Below, piece by piece: positions 1 through 9,086 of a stretch of 64,000 nt of DNA. Both the position numbers and the translations under genes were made by a program. The DNA comes from M3007 sp964646615 (GTDB lineage: Bacteria > Bacteroidota > Bacteroidia > Chitinophagales > Saprospiraceae). Location: positions 38,504-102,503 of the forward strand of contig CAZYEV010000099.1 of assembly GCA_964646615.1 (NCBI GenBank), read 5' to 3'. Below the pieces are notes generated by a model. That model saw only the letters and a list, made by a program, of their open reading frames with translations, was not told the origin of the DNA and did not search any database. Each line of letters starts with the position of its first letter. Position 1 is the stretch's first letter.

Positions 1-125
1 CGGTTGGCCAGGAAAAAACCTTCGTTGCCTACGTTGCGCCCGGTCAGAAAGGCAACCCCAGCCAACAGGACAAAATAAAGCAGCAGGATGCCCAGCACCA
101 ACCCGGGAGTAAGATGTCCACCCAT
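1..125 (-). CDS. Sodium:solute symporter (SSS family), N-terminal fragment
   Basis: The reverse strand has an ATG at 123-125 followed by an open frame running off the left edge. The 41 visible residues form a short polar start, one hydrophobic helix (about residues 8-28, rich in L, V and F) and then TGRNVGNEGFFLANR. This layout of a first membrane helix followed by a polar loop with an F-F-x-A-x-R motif is typical of the start of sodium:solute symporters such as the PutP/SGLT type. These are inner-membrane proteins that take up sugars, amino acids or other solutes with Na+. The substrate cannot be told from this fragment. The gene diverges from glnN and has a good promoter 40-70 bases upstream of its start. 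The family call rests on the first helix and loop only. Confidence 0.7.
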   Translation of the reverse strand, partial: MGGHLTPGLVLGILLLYFVLLAGVAFLTGRNVGNEGFFLAN

Positions 126-164
126 TTCACTTCTTTTTTACCGGAGTAGCTACCCCGGCAGCGG

Positions 165-194
165 CAAAGATAGCGGCCATTTTCGGGCCGACAA
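165..194 (-). promoter_or_regulatory. Promoter of the symporter gene (TTG-N19-TATCTTTG)
   Basis: On the minus strand TTG (192-194) is followed after 19 bases by TATCTTTG (165-172). This matches the Bacteroidota sigma-factor consensus TTG / TAnnTTTG at the expected spacing. The predicted start of transcription is near 158, giving a leader of about 33 bases before the ATG at 125. Confidence 0.6.
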
Positions 195-413
195 TAGCAC
201 AACCCCTATCCATCTTCTGAATGCCCCTGCAACCGAGTTCGCCAATCCGCTTGCAAAGGGCCGTAAATACGCTGCGAATGCGTGCTTTCGCCCTGCTGAT
301 GGCTGTGCATAGCCGCCCTATTTCATCCATCTAAGACAGAAGCCAGAGCCTCAGCACCAGGGCTATTTTAATTTTTTTTTAAAAAAGAAGCAATTTCGCC
401 AAAAACATCGGCT

Positions 414-421
414 TACCTTTG
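414..421 (+). promoter_or_regulatory. Candidate -7 promoter element for glnN (TACCTTTG)
   Basis: TACCTTTG matches the Bacteroidota -7 consensus TAnnTTTG exactly. No TTG is found at the usual distance upstream. Transcription from here would give a leader of about 145 bases before the glnN ATG, long enough to carry regulation, although no obvious structure is seen. Confidence 0.45.
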
Positions 422-572
422 CCTCCACAAAGCCAAAAGGTGCGCAAAAAGCCAGACAATAAACCTAAAGAGCGCCCTTTTCGCAAAAATAACCGCTATT
501 TGGCGCACTTTTCGCTAAGCCACTTTTAAGACAAAACCCATTCATCGTTCAAATTTCACCTGTATTTCACCC

Positions 573-2765
573 ATGTCTCACATTCGTTTCAGCGCATTGC
601 AGGCTATCGAGAATCGCATAGACCTGCTGCCCGATGATTTTTCGGAGGCGGAGAGTGCCAGCATCGCCTCATATTTTGGCCAGAACGTCTTCAACGACGA
701 CGCCATGCGCCGCTTCCTGCCCGAAAACGCCTACCTGAGCGTTAAGGCAGCCATTCAGAGCGGCCAGAAATTGAGCCGCGAGGTCGCCGATGTGGTTGCT
801 GCCGGCATGAAAGAATGGGCCCAATCGAAGGGCTGCACGCACTTTGCGCACTGGTTTCAGCCGCTGACGGGCAAAACGGCCGAGAAACACGACTCGTTCT
901 TCACCATGACCCACGACGGGCGCGTCATTGAGGAGTTCACGGGCGCCGCGCTGGTACAGCAGGAGCCCGACGGCTCATCGTTCCCTTCCGGCGGCATGCG
1001 CAGCACGTTCGAGGCGCGTGGCTACACCGTGTGGGACCCTTCCAGCCCGGCTTTCATCATGGACGTAGGCGGCGGCAAAACGCTGTGCATACCGACCATA
1101 TTCGTCACTTACGACGGTCTGGCACAGGACTACAAGCTGCCCCTGCTGCGCTCGCAAGCCTTTCTGGACAAAGCTGCCGTGCCGGTGTGCCAGCTGTTCA
1201 ACCCGCAAATCACGAAGGTAACCGGCACGCTGGGCTGGGAGCAGGAGTACTTTGTCTTAGACGAGGCCCTTTTCAACGCCCGCCCCGACTTAGTGATGAC
1301 GGGCCGCACACTGCTGGGCCGCCCGGCCACCAAACACCAGCAGCTGGAAGACCACTACTTCGGCTCCATCCCGGAGCGCGTCTATCATTTCATGCGCGAC
1401 CTGGAGACGGAGTGCCACCGCTTGGGCATTCCCGTGCGCACGCGCCATAATGAGGTAGCCCCCGGCCAGTACGAAGTGGCGCCCGTGTTCGAGGAAATCA
1501 ACGTGGCCGTAGACCACAACCAGCTGCTCATGGACGTCATGGAGCGCGTCGCTCGCCGCCATAAACTGCGCGTGCTGTTCCATGAAAAGCCTTTCGCCGG
1601 CATCAACGGCTCCGGCAAGCACAACAACTGGAGCCTGGGCACCAACACGGGCGTCAACCTGCTGTCGCCCGGAGACTCGCCCAGCCGCAACCTGCGCTTC
1701 CTGACCTTCTTCGTCAACACCATCATGGCCGTCTATCGGTATGCCGACATGCTGCGCGCTTCCATCGCTCACGCCGGCAACGACCACCGACTCGGCGCCA
1801 ACGAAGCCCCTCCGGCCATCATCTCCGTGTTCATCGGCGAGGCCATGACCCGCCTGCTCAATCGCATTGCTGACGGGAAAAAAACCGACGACGCCGCCGT
1901 CAAACGCGCCCTCGACCTCATCAGCAAACTGCCCAACCTCGAACTCGACAACACCGACCGCAACCGAACCTCACCCTTCGCCTTCACGGGCAACAAGTTC
2001 GAAATCCGGGCCGTCGGCTCCTCTCAAAACTGCGCCGCCCCCATGACCGTCATGAACACTATGGTGGGCCTGCAACTGCTCGACTTCAAGCGCGATGTGG
2101 ACCGCCTCATGGGCAAAGGCATCGAAAAAGACGAGGCCATCCTCATGACGCTCAAAAAGTACATCCGCAAAATGAAGCCCATCCTCTTCGAGGGCAATAA
2201 CTACTCCGAAGAATGGAAGCAGGAAGCAGCGCGCCGAGGCCTCTCGAACCACGCCAACACCCCCGAGGCGCTGGCAGTACTGGCCACACCTGAAGCGGAG
2301 GAATTCTATGGCCGCTCCGGCGTGCTCTCCAAAAAAGAGCTGGACGCCCTGCTCAACGTGCAACTGCACGCCTATTGCACCAAACTGGACATCGAGGCCA
2401 AAACGCTGACGGAAATGGTGCAAACCCTCGTTGTGCCCGCCGTCGTGCGCTACCAAACCGAACTGGCCCAGAACCTCGCTACCCTCAAGCAAGCCGGCTT
2501 AGAAGAGTCCGCCGCGCTCCAGCGCGAAACCCTCCAGCAAATCGCGCAGCACCTCGGCGCCATCCGCGAAGGGCTACAAGCCCTGCAGGCCGCCCAGGCC
2601 AAAGCCCACGCTGCCAAAGACCTGCTGACCGAAGCACACCTGTACTGCGATGAAGTCAAAGTGCACATGGAACGCATCCGCCACGCCGCCGACGAACTGG
2701 AAGGCATCGTGGACGACCAGTACTGGCCTTTGGTGAAATACCGCGAACTGCTGTTCACGCGCTAA
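573..2765 (+). CDS. glnN: Type III glutamine synthetase (GSIII)
   Basis: This enzyme makes glutamine from glutamate, ammonia and ATP in the cytoplasm. The 730-residue length fits the large GSIII family (about 700-730 residues), not GSI (about 470). Visible motifs include GWEQEYFVLDEALF near 225, NEVAPGQYEVAPVFEEIN near 293, the signature with INGSGKHNNWSLGTNTG near 347 that binds ATP and glutamate, and GNDHRLGANEAPP near 405. The C-terminal 130 residues are helical, as in GSIII. The ATG at 573 has no Shine-Dalgarno sequence. The gene is monocistronic by position: a promoter element lies at 414-421 and a strong terminator at 2790-2825. With gdhA (about 57 kb) it gives this window both main ammonia-assimilating enzymes. 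Confidence 0.97.
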   Translation: MSHIRFSALQAIENRIDLLPDDFSEAESASIASYFGQNVFNDDAMRRFLPENAYLSVKAAIQSGQKLSREVADVVAAGMKEWAQSKGCTHFAHWFQPLTGKTAEKHDSFFTMTHDGRVIEEFTGAALVQQEPDGSSFPSGGMRSTFEARGYTVWDPSSPAFIMDVGGGKTLCIPTIFVTYDGLAQDYKLPLLRSQAFLDKAAVPVCQLFNPQITKVTGTLGWEQEYFVLDEALFNARPDLVMTGRTLLGRPATKHQQLEDHYFGSIPERVYHFMRDLETECHRLGIPVRTRHNEVAPGQYEVAPVFEEINVAVDHNQLLMDVMERVARRHKLRVLFHEKPFAGINGSGKHNNWSLGTNTGVNLLSPGDSPSRNLRFLTFFVNTIMAVYRYADMLRASIAHAGNDHRLGANEAPPAIISVFIGEAMTRLLNRIADGKKTDDAAVKRALDLISKLPNLELDNTDRNRTSPFAFTGNKFEIRAVGSSQNCAAPMTVMNTMVGLQLLDFKRDVDRLMGKGIEKDEAILMTLKKYIRKMKPILFEGNNYSEEWKQEAARRGLSNHANTPEALAVLATPEAEEFYGRSGVLSKKELDALLNVQLHAYCTKLDIEAKTLTEMVQTLVVPAVVRYQTELAQNLATLKQAGLEESAALQRETLQQIAQHLGAIREGLQALQAAQAKAHAAKDLLTEAHLYCDEVKVHMERIRHAADELEGIVDDQYWPLVKYRELLFTR

Positions 2766-2789
2766 CACGAACACGCAAAAAAGTACTAA

Positions 2790-2825
2790 GGCCTCGCGAA
2801 ACCTTTGGGCTTCGTGAGGCCTTTC
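2790..2825 (+). terminator. Rho-independent terminator after glnN
   Basis: An 11-bp stem (2790-2800 with 2811-2821, one G-U pair) closes a 10-base loop and is followed by a short T run. It lies 25 bases after the glnN stop codon. Confidence 0.8.
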
Positions 2826-2923
2826 TCATTGAAATTCAATTGGATAGCGGAACGCTCCGGAAGCAGTCGTTTTTTCCATCTCTGTAAGCGTCTTCGCCTG
2901 CGCTGTTGTGTGGAATTTTACAG

Positions 2924-3982
2924 ATGTTTGCTCCCATGCCTGAAGTATCCTCTCCGCAACGCCGCCTGCCCGCCGAATGGGAGCCGCAGAGCGCTGTGCA
3001 ACTGACCTTTCCGCACGCCCACTCCGACTGGGCCGACATGCTCGATGAAGTACTACCTTGCTTCTCGGCCATCGCCTCTGCCATCGGGCGCTACCAGAAT
3101 GTGCTGGTCGTCTGCTCAGACGAAACAGTGGTGCGCCCCTGGCTGCGCGAGGTGCCGCCCGAACGGCTCCTGATAGCCGAAATCCCATCCAACGACACGT
3201 GGGCGCGCGACCACGGCGGCATCACCATCTGGGAAGGCGAGCACCCGGTGGTGCTCGACTTTTTCTTTTCGGGCTGGGGCCTTAAGTTTCCAGCACATTT
3301 AGACAACCGCATCACTCGCCGCCTTTGGGAACGCGGCTTCCTGCACGCCGAGCACCGCTACGTCGGCCTGCTGCTCGAGGGCGGCGGCATCGAAAGCGAC
3401 GGCCAGGGCACCCTCCTGACCACCACCGAATGCCTGCTATCGCCCAACCGAAACCCGCATCTGACGCGCGAACAACTGGAAGCCCAACTGTGCGAACACT
3501 TCGGTGCCCGGCGCGTCCTCTGGCTCGAACACGGACACCTGGCCGGCGATGATACCGACGCCCACATAGATACCCTTGCCCGCTTTTGCTCGCCCGATAC
3601 CATCGCCTACGTACACTGCCCCGACCCCAACGACGAACACCACGAACCCCTGCTGGCTATGGAACGCCAATTGCAACAGTGGACAACCGCCGACGGCCAA
3701 CCGTACCGCCTCGTGCGCCTGCCCTGGCCCGACGCCTGCTACGCCACCGACGGACACCGACTACCCGCCACGTATGCCAACTTCCTCATCATCAACGGCG
3801 CCGTGCTCGTCCCCACCTACCGCGTCCCGCAGGACGACGAGGCGCTGGCCTGCCTCCGGGCGCTCTTCCCTGACAGGGACGTCATTGGCATAGACTGCCG
3901 CCCGCTCATCGAACAGCATGGGTCGCTGCATTGCGTAACCATGCAATACCCGACCTCCGTAGTCGGCCCTCCCAGCCGATGA
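2924..3982 (+). CDS. aguA: Agmatine deiminase / peptidyl-arginine deiminase family protein
   Basis: The product belongs to the Porphyromonas-type peptidyl-arginine deiminase family. Free-living members usually convert agmatine to N-carbamoylputrescine and ammonia on the way to putrescine. The guanidino-modifying fold is supported by NDTWARDHGG (substrate-binding Asp), EGGGIESDGQGTLLTT, the catalytic His region GHLAGDDTDAHID, and the nucleophilic Cys near the C-terminus in HGSLHCVTM. Length is 352 residues, normal for AguA. The ATG at 2924 is chosen. A second ATG at 2936 (MPEVSS) and a TTG at 2906 are possible, and none has a clear ribosome site. The usual partner, N-carbamoylputrescine amidase, is not next door. 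A role on agmatine rather than protein arginine is inferred from the lack of a signal peptide. Confidence 0.85.
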   Translation: MFAPMPEVSSPQRRLPAEWEPQSAVQLTFPHAHSDWADMLDEVLPCFSAIASAIGRYQNVLVVCSDETVVRPWLREVPPERLLIAEIPSNDTWARDHGGITIWEGEHPVVLDFFFSGWGLKFPAHLDNRITRRLWERGFLHAEHRYVGLLLEGGGIESDGQGTLLTTTECLLSPNRNPHLTREQLEAQLCEHFGARRVLWLEHGHLAGDDTDAHIDTLARFCSPDTIAYVHCPDPNDEHHEPLLAMERQLQQWTTADGQPYRLVRLPWPDACYATDGHRLPATYANFLIINGAVLVPTYRVPQDDEALACLRALFPDRDVIGIDCRPLIEQHGSLHCVTMQYPTSVVGPPSR

Positions 3983-4059
3983 CGCTGGGGTGAGCAGTGC
4001 CCATGCTTTTTGCAACCTTCTGCCTTGCCGTCGCCTGTGCCGACGCCAGCGGAATGCCC

Positions 4060-4067
4060 TACCTTTG
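4060..4067 (+). promoter_or_regulatory. Promoter -7 element of lysC (TACCTTTG)
   Basis: An exact TAnnTTTG match lies 38 bases upstream of the lysC ATG, predicting a leader of about 30 bases. No TTG is seen at the usual distance upstream. A leader this short leaves no room for a lysine riboswitch. Confidence 0.5.
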
Positions 4068-4105
4068 CCGCCCAAAAGCAGACAAACCCGATTTCTCCCA
4101 CCACC

Positions 4106-5413
4106 ATGCAAGTATTCAAATTTGGCGGCGCCAGCCTCAAAGACGCTGCGGGCGTGCGCAATGTCGCCAGCATTCTGCAGCGCCACCGCGACAAATCGCT
4201 CGTCATCGTCGTATCGGCCATGGGCAAGACGACCAATGCCTTAGAGGCCGTCGTAGCCGCCCATTACAAGCAGAACGGCCAGGCACAGGCCCTGCTCGAC
4301 GCCGTCAAGGAGCAGCACTATGCCCTCATGCGCGAGCTCTTCCCGCCGGAACACGAGGTCTTTACCGCCGTCAACGACACCTTCGTCGAGGCCGAATGGA
4401 TGCTCGAAGAACCGCCCCACGAAAACTACGACTACACCTACGACCAGATTGTGTGCGTGGGCGAACTGGTCTCCTCGCGCATCGTGTCGGCCTACCTCAA
4501 TGATATCGGCCTGCCCACGCAGTGGCTCGACGCACGCGACGTCATCATCACCGACAATACCTACCGCGAAGGCTGGGTACTGTGGGACAAAACCAAACCC
4601 AATGCTCTGCGCATCGTGCCGCCCATGCTCGAGAAAGGCGGCTTCGTCCTGACCCAGGGCTTCATCGCTTCCTCTACTGAAAATTTCACCACCACCCTGG
4701 GCCGCGAAGGCTCCGACTATTCGGCAGCCATCTTCTCCTTCTGCCTCGACGCCGAAAGCATGACCATCTGGAAAGACGTGCCCGGCGTGCTCAACGCCGA
4801 CCCACGCCTGTTTGAAAACACGGTCAAATTAGACCGCCTCTCTTACCGCGAGGCCATTGAAATGACCTACTACGGAGCCCAGGTTATTCACCCCAAAACC
4901 ATCAAACCCTTGCAGAACAAGAGCATACCGCTGTACGTCAAGTCCTTCCTGGCCCCCGAAGCACCCGGCACCGAAATCAGCAGCGACGTGGACGAAACTT
5001 ACCCGCCGATTGTGGTGGTGGAGAAAAACCAGACGCTGCTGCACATTATCACCAACGACTACTCTTTCGTGGCCGAGCAGCACATCGCCCGCCTGTTTGC
5101 CGAACTTTCGGAACTGCGCATCTTCGTCAATGTGATGCAAAACACGGCCATCAGCTTCACCATTTGCGTGCCCAACATCCCCGACCGCATCGAAAAGTTC
5201 ATCCAGCGCATCGCCGACGAGTTCTACGTCAAGCGCCAGGATGGGCTGGAACTCATCACCGTGCGCCACTACAACGAAGAGACCATCGCCAACCTGAAAA
5301 AGGGCATGATCGTGCTCTTTGAGGAACGCCTGCGCAACACGCTGCAAATGGTGGTCAAAAACGTGCCGCCCGTAGAGCGCAGAGAGGTGGAACTGGCACG
5401 TGCGAAAGGCTAA
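4106..5413 (+). CDS. lysC: Aspartate kinase
   Basis: This enzyme phosphorylates aspartate, the first step towards lysine, threonine, methionine and diaminopimelate. The N-terminal amino-acid kinase domain starts with MQVFKFGGASLKDA and carries VIVVSAMGKTTNAL and the nucleotide-binding region TTLGREGSDYSAA. The C-terminal 130 residues look like paired ACT domains that normally bind the feedback effector. Length of 435 residues fits a monofunctional aspartokinase. It is not fused to homoserine dehydrogenase. The ATG at 4106 places the conserved KFGGAS at residues 5-10 as in the family. In-frame codons further upstream are rejected because the promoter lies inside them. Confidence 0.93.
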   Translation: MQVFKFGGASLKDAAGVRNVASILQRHRDKSLVIVVSAMGKTTNALEAVVAAHYKQNGQAQALLDAVKEQHYALMRELFPPEHEVFTAVNDTFVEAEWMLEEPPHENYDYTYDQIVCVGELVSSRIVSAYLNDIGLPTQWLDARDVIITDNTYREGWVLWDKTKPNALRIVPPMLEKGGFVLTQGFIASSTENFTTTLGREGSDYSAAIFSFCLDAESMTIWKDVPGVLNADPRLFENTVKLDRLSYREAIEMTYYGAQVIHPKTIKPLQNKSIPLYVKSFLAPEAPGTEISSDVDETYPPIVVVEKNQTLLHIITNDYSFVAEQHIARLFAELSELRIFVNVMQNTAISFTICVPNIPDRIEKFIQRIADEFYVKRQDGLELITVRHYNEETIANLKKGMIVLFEERLRNTLQMVVKNVPPVERREVELARAKG

Positions 5414-5576
5414 ACAGGCCCTCCCCTACCCTATTGCTCCGTAACGAAGCGTCGAGTTCTTGCGCAGTGTTCGTCGGAAGAATGCGCGGTCTCGTCGCCG
5501 GGCTGCAACCTGCCTATCCCCAGGCGGTCGTTAGCGCTTGTCTTTTGACAACGATAACGAACCGTTCTACCCTATT

Positions 5577-8003
5577 ATGAGAGCAAAACTGCTTTTGGCC
5601 TCGGGCCTATTCCTCTTCTGCCTTCCGGTGTTACACACCCAAACGATTACCGGCCAGCTTTCCCTGCCCGATGGCGCCCCTGCCGAATATGCCACCGTTA
5701 CGCTGCACCATGCAGCAGACTCTTCGCGCTTAACAGGCACTTACACCGACGAAGCGGGCAACTTCACCCTGACCAACCTTTCTGCAGGCCGATACTTTGT
5801 GCGGGCCGCTGCCATAGGGGCCGGCCAGACGACATTTCCCGCCTTCGACTACGCCGGCGACTCGCTAAACCTGGGCCGCCTGCGCATGGGCGAACCAACA
5901 ACCACGTTGGGCGAGGTAACGGTTACGGCACGCCGACCATTCATTGAAGTACAGGCCGACAAGACGGTGCTCAACGTAGAAAACTCGCCTAATTCCACCG
6001 GCCTCAACGCCCTGGATCTGTTGCGCAAAGCCCCCGGAGTAACCGTGGACAACAACGACAACGTCAGCATCAAAGGCAAAAACGGCGTCCGCGTGTTCAT
6101 TGACGGCAGAGAGGTTCGCTTAGACGCACGCAACCTGGCTACCCAGCTCAAAAACATGCAGGCAGCCGACATCGCCACCATTGACATTGTCAGTAACCCT
6201 TCTGCTCGCTATGATGCCGCCGGCAGCGCCGGTATCATTCACATCCGCCTGCGGCGAAGCAAAGCGCAGGGCATAAACGGAAGCCTCGGCCTGGAAGGAA
6301 TCCAGGGCGTAACGCCTAAAGGAGGCCTGAATGCTCAGCTGAATTACCGAAAGGATCAGATCTCCACCTTTGCAGCCTACAACAATCATTTCGGACGCTG
6401 GCACAATAGCCAGCTCTTTGACCGCGAACAGAATGGCCTGACCTTCCGACAAAGCGCCGACTCCTATTTTCAAAGCCGCTGGAACAGCGCACGGCTCGGC
6501 GCCGACTGGACCTTCTCACCCAAACACACCGCCGGCATCGCCCTCAATGGTGAATTTAATCCGGGCACCTGGGTCAGCTACAGCCGCACAGCCATTGGCC
6601 ACAGCGAAGAACCGAGCTCCACTGACTCACTCCTATTGGCCCAAAATATCACCTCCGACCGACGCATACACGGCGGTGCAAACCTTCATTACCAATACAC
6701 CGACACCACCGGACGCGCCCTGTACGTAGATGTGGATCAAAGCCTCTACCGACTGCAAAACAATAGCCGGCAGCCCAACCAGTACTTCCTGCCTGACGAG
6801 CAAACGCTCCTCCAGGAACGCAACTACCGCACCTGGATGCCTACGCGCATTGACATCACCACGGCTAAGGCCGACTACGAGCAGCGTCTGTGGGGCGGCG
6901 CCTTCAGCGCCGGCGTCAAGTTTGCCGATGTACGCACCGATAATACGTTCGACTTTTTTCGCGTAAAAAACGGCCAGGAAAGCCTGGACTCCCTGCTCAG
7001 CAATCGCTTCCTCTACCGCGAACAAACGGCAGCAGCCTACCTCAACTACCAACACCAATGGGGCAAACTTCATGCTCAGGCAGGGCTGCGATTAGAACAC
7101 ACCGAATACACCGGAGACCTCATCGCATTCACCAACCAAAACGGCAGCACAGTGGCCAACCGCTATACTGAACTATTCCCCAGCGCAGCGCTCACGTATG
7201 CCTTCTCCGAAAAATTGGGCCTCAATGCCACTTACAGCCGCCGTATTGACCGGCCCAGCTATCAGGACCTCAACCCCTTCGAGTTCAAACTGGACGAACT
7301 GACCTACATGAAAGGTAACCCGCGCCTGCGCCCGCAATTCACCAACAGCTGGGAACTCAAGCCCACGTACAAAGGCCAGCCATTCCTGACGCTGGGCTAC
7401 AGCCACACCAAAGACATGTTCACACAGGTCATTGACACGACTCAGGTGCGCGCCACTTTCTTGACGAATGAAAACATCGCCGACCAGCGCAACTATTCGC
7501 TGGCGCTCCAGGTGCCCACGCCCATCGCCCGCTGGTGGGAAGGCTTCATCAGCCTGACGGGCTACCACACCGACTTTTCGGCGCGCTTCCGCGAGGGCTT
7601 TGTGGCCGAACAGCGTTTCTCGGCATTCAACCTCTACGGCGAGCAAACCTTCCGCCTCCCCAAAGGCTTTGCTGTCCAGCTGTCGGGCTGGTACAACTCG
7701 CGCGCCTTCTGGGGGACGCTGCGCAGCGACCCACAGGGCGCCTTAGACCTGAGCCTTCAGAAAAAATGCTGGAACGACCGCGGGCAAATACGCCTGCGCG
7801 TAGGCGATATCCTGCGAACCGCCGCCTGGGGTGGCGATAATCTCTTCACCCCTGGTCTGCGCATGCGCGCCCAGGGAACGTGGGAAAGTCAGACCATCAC
7901 GCTCAACTTCTCCTGGCGCTTCGGGCAGGCCGACACCACTAAACCCAACCGACGCCCCTCCGGTTCGCAAGAGGAAAATCAGCGCGTAAAATCGCGTAAC
8001 TAA
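5577..8003 (+). CDS. Outer-membrane beta-barrel protein with carboxypeptidase-like regulatory domain (TonB-receptor-like)
   Basis: The product is a predicted outer-membrane protein of 808 residues. A signal peptide (MRAKLLLASGLFLFCLPVLH) is followed by a carboxypeptidase-D regulatory-like domain (about 22-105), a plug-like segment starting LGEVTVTARRPFIEVQADKTV (about 115-225, with the RVFIDGREV and DIVSNPSARYDAAGSAGIIHI motifs) and a long region of alternating beta-strands. This is the architecture of the OMP_b-brl_3 family, which is related to TonB-dependent receptors but usually lacks an evident substrate. The last strand is followed by a polar tail, so the barrel does not end in the usual aromatic residue. 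No SusD partner is adjacent, which argues against a SusC nutrient transporter. The ATG at 5577 is chosen because it begins the signal peptide. Confidence 0.85.
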   Translation: MRAKLLLASGLFLFCLPVLHTQTITGQLSLPDGAPAEYATVTLHHAADSSRLTGTYTDEAGNFTLTNLSAGRYFVRAAAIGAGQTTFPAFDYAGDSLNLGRLRMGEPTTTLGEVTVTARRPFIEVQADKTVLNVENSPNSTGLNALDLLRKAPGVTVDNNDNVSIKGKNGVRVFIDGREVRLDARNLATQLKNMQAADIATIDIVSNPSARYDAAGSAGIIHIRLRRSKAQGINGSLGLEGIQGVTPKGGLNAQLNYRKDQISTFAAYNNHFGRWHNSQLFDREQNGLTFRQSADSYFQSRWNSARLGADWTFSPKHTAGIALNGEFNPGTWVSYSRTAIGHSEEPSSTDSLLLAQNITSDRRIHGGANLHYQYTDTTGRALYVDVDQSLYRLQNNSRQPNQYFLPDEQTLLQERNYRTWMPTRIDITTAKADYEQRLWGGAFSAGVKFADVRTDNTFDFFRVKNGQESLDSLLSNRFLYREQTAAAYLNYQHQWGKLHAQAGLRLEHTEYTGDLIAFTNQNGSTVANRYTELFPSAALTYAFSEKLGLNATYSRRIDRPSYQDLNPFEFKLDELTYMKGNPRLRPQFTNSWELKPTYKGQPFLTLGYSHTKDMFTQVIDTTQVRATFLTNENIADQRNYSLALQVPTPIARWWEGFISLTGYHTDFSARFREGFVAEQRFSAFNLYGEQTFRLPKGFAVQLSGWYNSRAFWGTLRSDPQGALDLSLQKKCWNDRGQIRLRVGDILRTAAWGGDNLFTPGLRMRAQGTWESQTITLNFSWRFGQADTTKPNRRPSGSQEENQRVKSRN

Positions 8004-8055
8004 AGTAACGCTTCCTACTCAGAAGGTCCGGGCGTTGCCCTCAACGCCTGCACAC

Positions 8056-8085
8056 GGGCCGCTTTTCCAACGGGAAAGGCGGCTC
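8056..8085 (+). terminator. Hairpin terminator between convergent genes
   Basis: An 11-bp stem (8058-8068 with 8073-8083, one G-U pair) closes a 4-base loop. It lies between the convergent beta-barrel and CBS genes. The T tract is poor on both strands, so termination efficiency is uncertain. Confidence 0.55.
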
Positions 8086-8107
8086 TGTGACCTTTGTGTT
8101 GCGTCTC

Positions 8108-8770
8108 TTACACGTTCAGGTAAGTCATCAGCGACTCGTAACGCTCGCGCAAAGCGTCGGTGTAGTCCGACTCCGTAAACGAATACTTCACCTGATAGTC
8201 GTAGCGATTAAGCGCAGCCAGTACGCGCCCGAGGTCCTGGGCATTCAGTTTGAGCGTAACTTCGACGAGCTCACTACCCGGCGGAGAGGTTACAAACGCC
8301 GCCAGGATTTTGGCATTCTCCTCTTCAATCACGCGCGACAGCAGCGCCAGCGAGTAATCGCGTCGGTGCATTTCCAGCACCAGTACACTGCCCGGCTCCG
8401 CCAGCGAAGCCGTATGGGCAAAAAAGCGAAGCAGGTCGCCTAAGGTAATGAGGCCCAGATAGTTGTTGTCATCGTCCACCACCGGTATTACCGTCAGGCG
8501 GTTTTCGCTCATGGTGCGCATGACGTCGAACACGTGGTCGGTGTGGCGCACGAAGAAACGGCGCATGAGGGAAAACTCGTACTGCCCAATCGGCTCGTAG
8601 AGTTTGTGGTTGAAGATGTCTTCTTCCGACAGGATACCCACTAAGCGCCCCTCCTGTACGACGGGCAGATGGCGCACGTGGTGGTCGTTCAGGGCGTGAA
8701 AAGCATCCTTGCCGGTTTGTTCCACAGTCAGCGGCGGGATCTCTTGCGCCATGAGCATCTGGGCTGTCAT
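8108..8770 (-). CDS. CBS-domain protein with C-terminal ACT-like domain
   Basis: The 220-residue product has two CBS motifs in tandem. The first covers about residues 1-55 (MTAQMLMAQEIPPLT and HHVRHLPVVQEGRLVGILS) and the second about 75-125 (MRTMSENRLTVIPVVDDDNNYLGLITLGDLL). The remaining 90 residues (SVLVLEMHRRDYSLALLSRVIE onward) resemble an ACT-type ligand-binding fold. CBS pairs normally bind adenosine nucleotides, so this is probably a cytoplasmic nucleotide or metabolite sensor. Its target cannot be deduced. It converges with the beta-barrel gene and stands alone. A second, smaller CBS protein is at 35.0-35.4 kb. Confidence 0.85.
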   Translation of the reverse strand: MTAQMLMAQEIPPLTVEQTGKDAFHALNDHHVRHLPVVQEGRLVGILSEEDIFNHKLYEPIGQYEFSLMRRFFVRHTDHVFDVMRTMSENRLTVIPVVDDDNNYLGLITLGDLLRFFAHTASLAEPGSVLVLEMHRRDYSLALLSRVIEEENAKILAAFVTSPPGSELVEVTLKLNAQDLGRVLAALNRYDYQVKYSFTESDYTDALRERYESLMTYLNV

Positions 8771-9086
8771 ATCGAATGGGTCTTTTTCCGAGATATTGGG
8801 CGATGGCTGCTGAGCGGTAACCTTCTGCCTCAGCCGAACCGTCGGCCACTAAACAGCGAAGCGCTGCGTTTGGATGTAAAGACGCTCCGCCGGCTTTTAC
8901 GGCACAAATATTGGCTTAAAAAATGTCATCGGAAGTAAAAAAAAAATGAGCATTCACCGGACATACCCGACAGGGCATGCCGAAAAACGGGTTAGGCAAG
9001 CAGATGCTGCCCGGCCCCCGATGTAGCCCGTGAGGCGGCATCTCTTACCAGGAGGATCGCTTCCGTGCTTTTGCCCAATCGAAGCC
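8771..9086. other. Intergenic region upstream of the CBS gene
   Basis: These 316 bases between the 3' end of the PorP/SprF gene and the start of the CBS gene (both minus) contain no convincing coding frame. A hairpin and a run of ten A's (T's on the minus strand) around 8937-8982 are the only structure noticed. No exact TAnnTTTG promoter is seen for the CBS gene. Confidence 0.5.
8958..8982 (-). terminator. Possible terminator downstream of PorP/SprF gene
   Basis: On the minus strand a 10-bp stem with one bulge (8973-8982 with 8958-8967) precedes a run of ten T's by about 11 bases. The gap between stem and T run and the 104-base distance from the stop codon make this a weak call. Confidence 0.35.

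Larger units (their letters stand above)
126..572. other. Intergenic region between divergent symporter and glnN
   Basis: These 447 bases separate two divergent genes and show no convincing coding frame. They hold the symporter promoter on the minus strand, an A/T-rich stretch with T and A runs at about 365-388, and a TACCTTTG element for glnN at 414-421. I see no riboswitch or tRNA. Confidence 0.6.

Noticed and set aside
3983..4105. Lysine riboswitch upstream of lysC
   Set aside because: The predicted leader from the -7 element at 4060-4067 is only about 30 bases and no L-box elements are seen.
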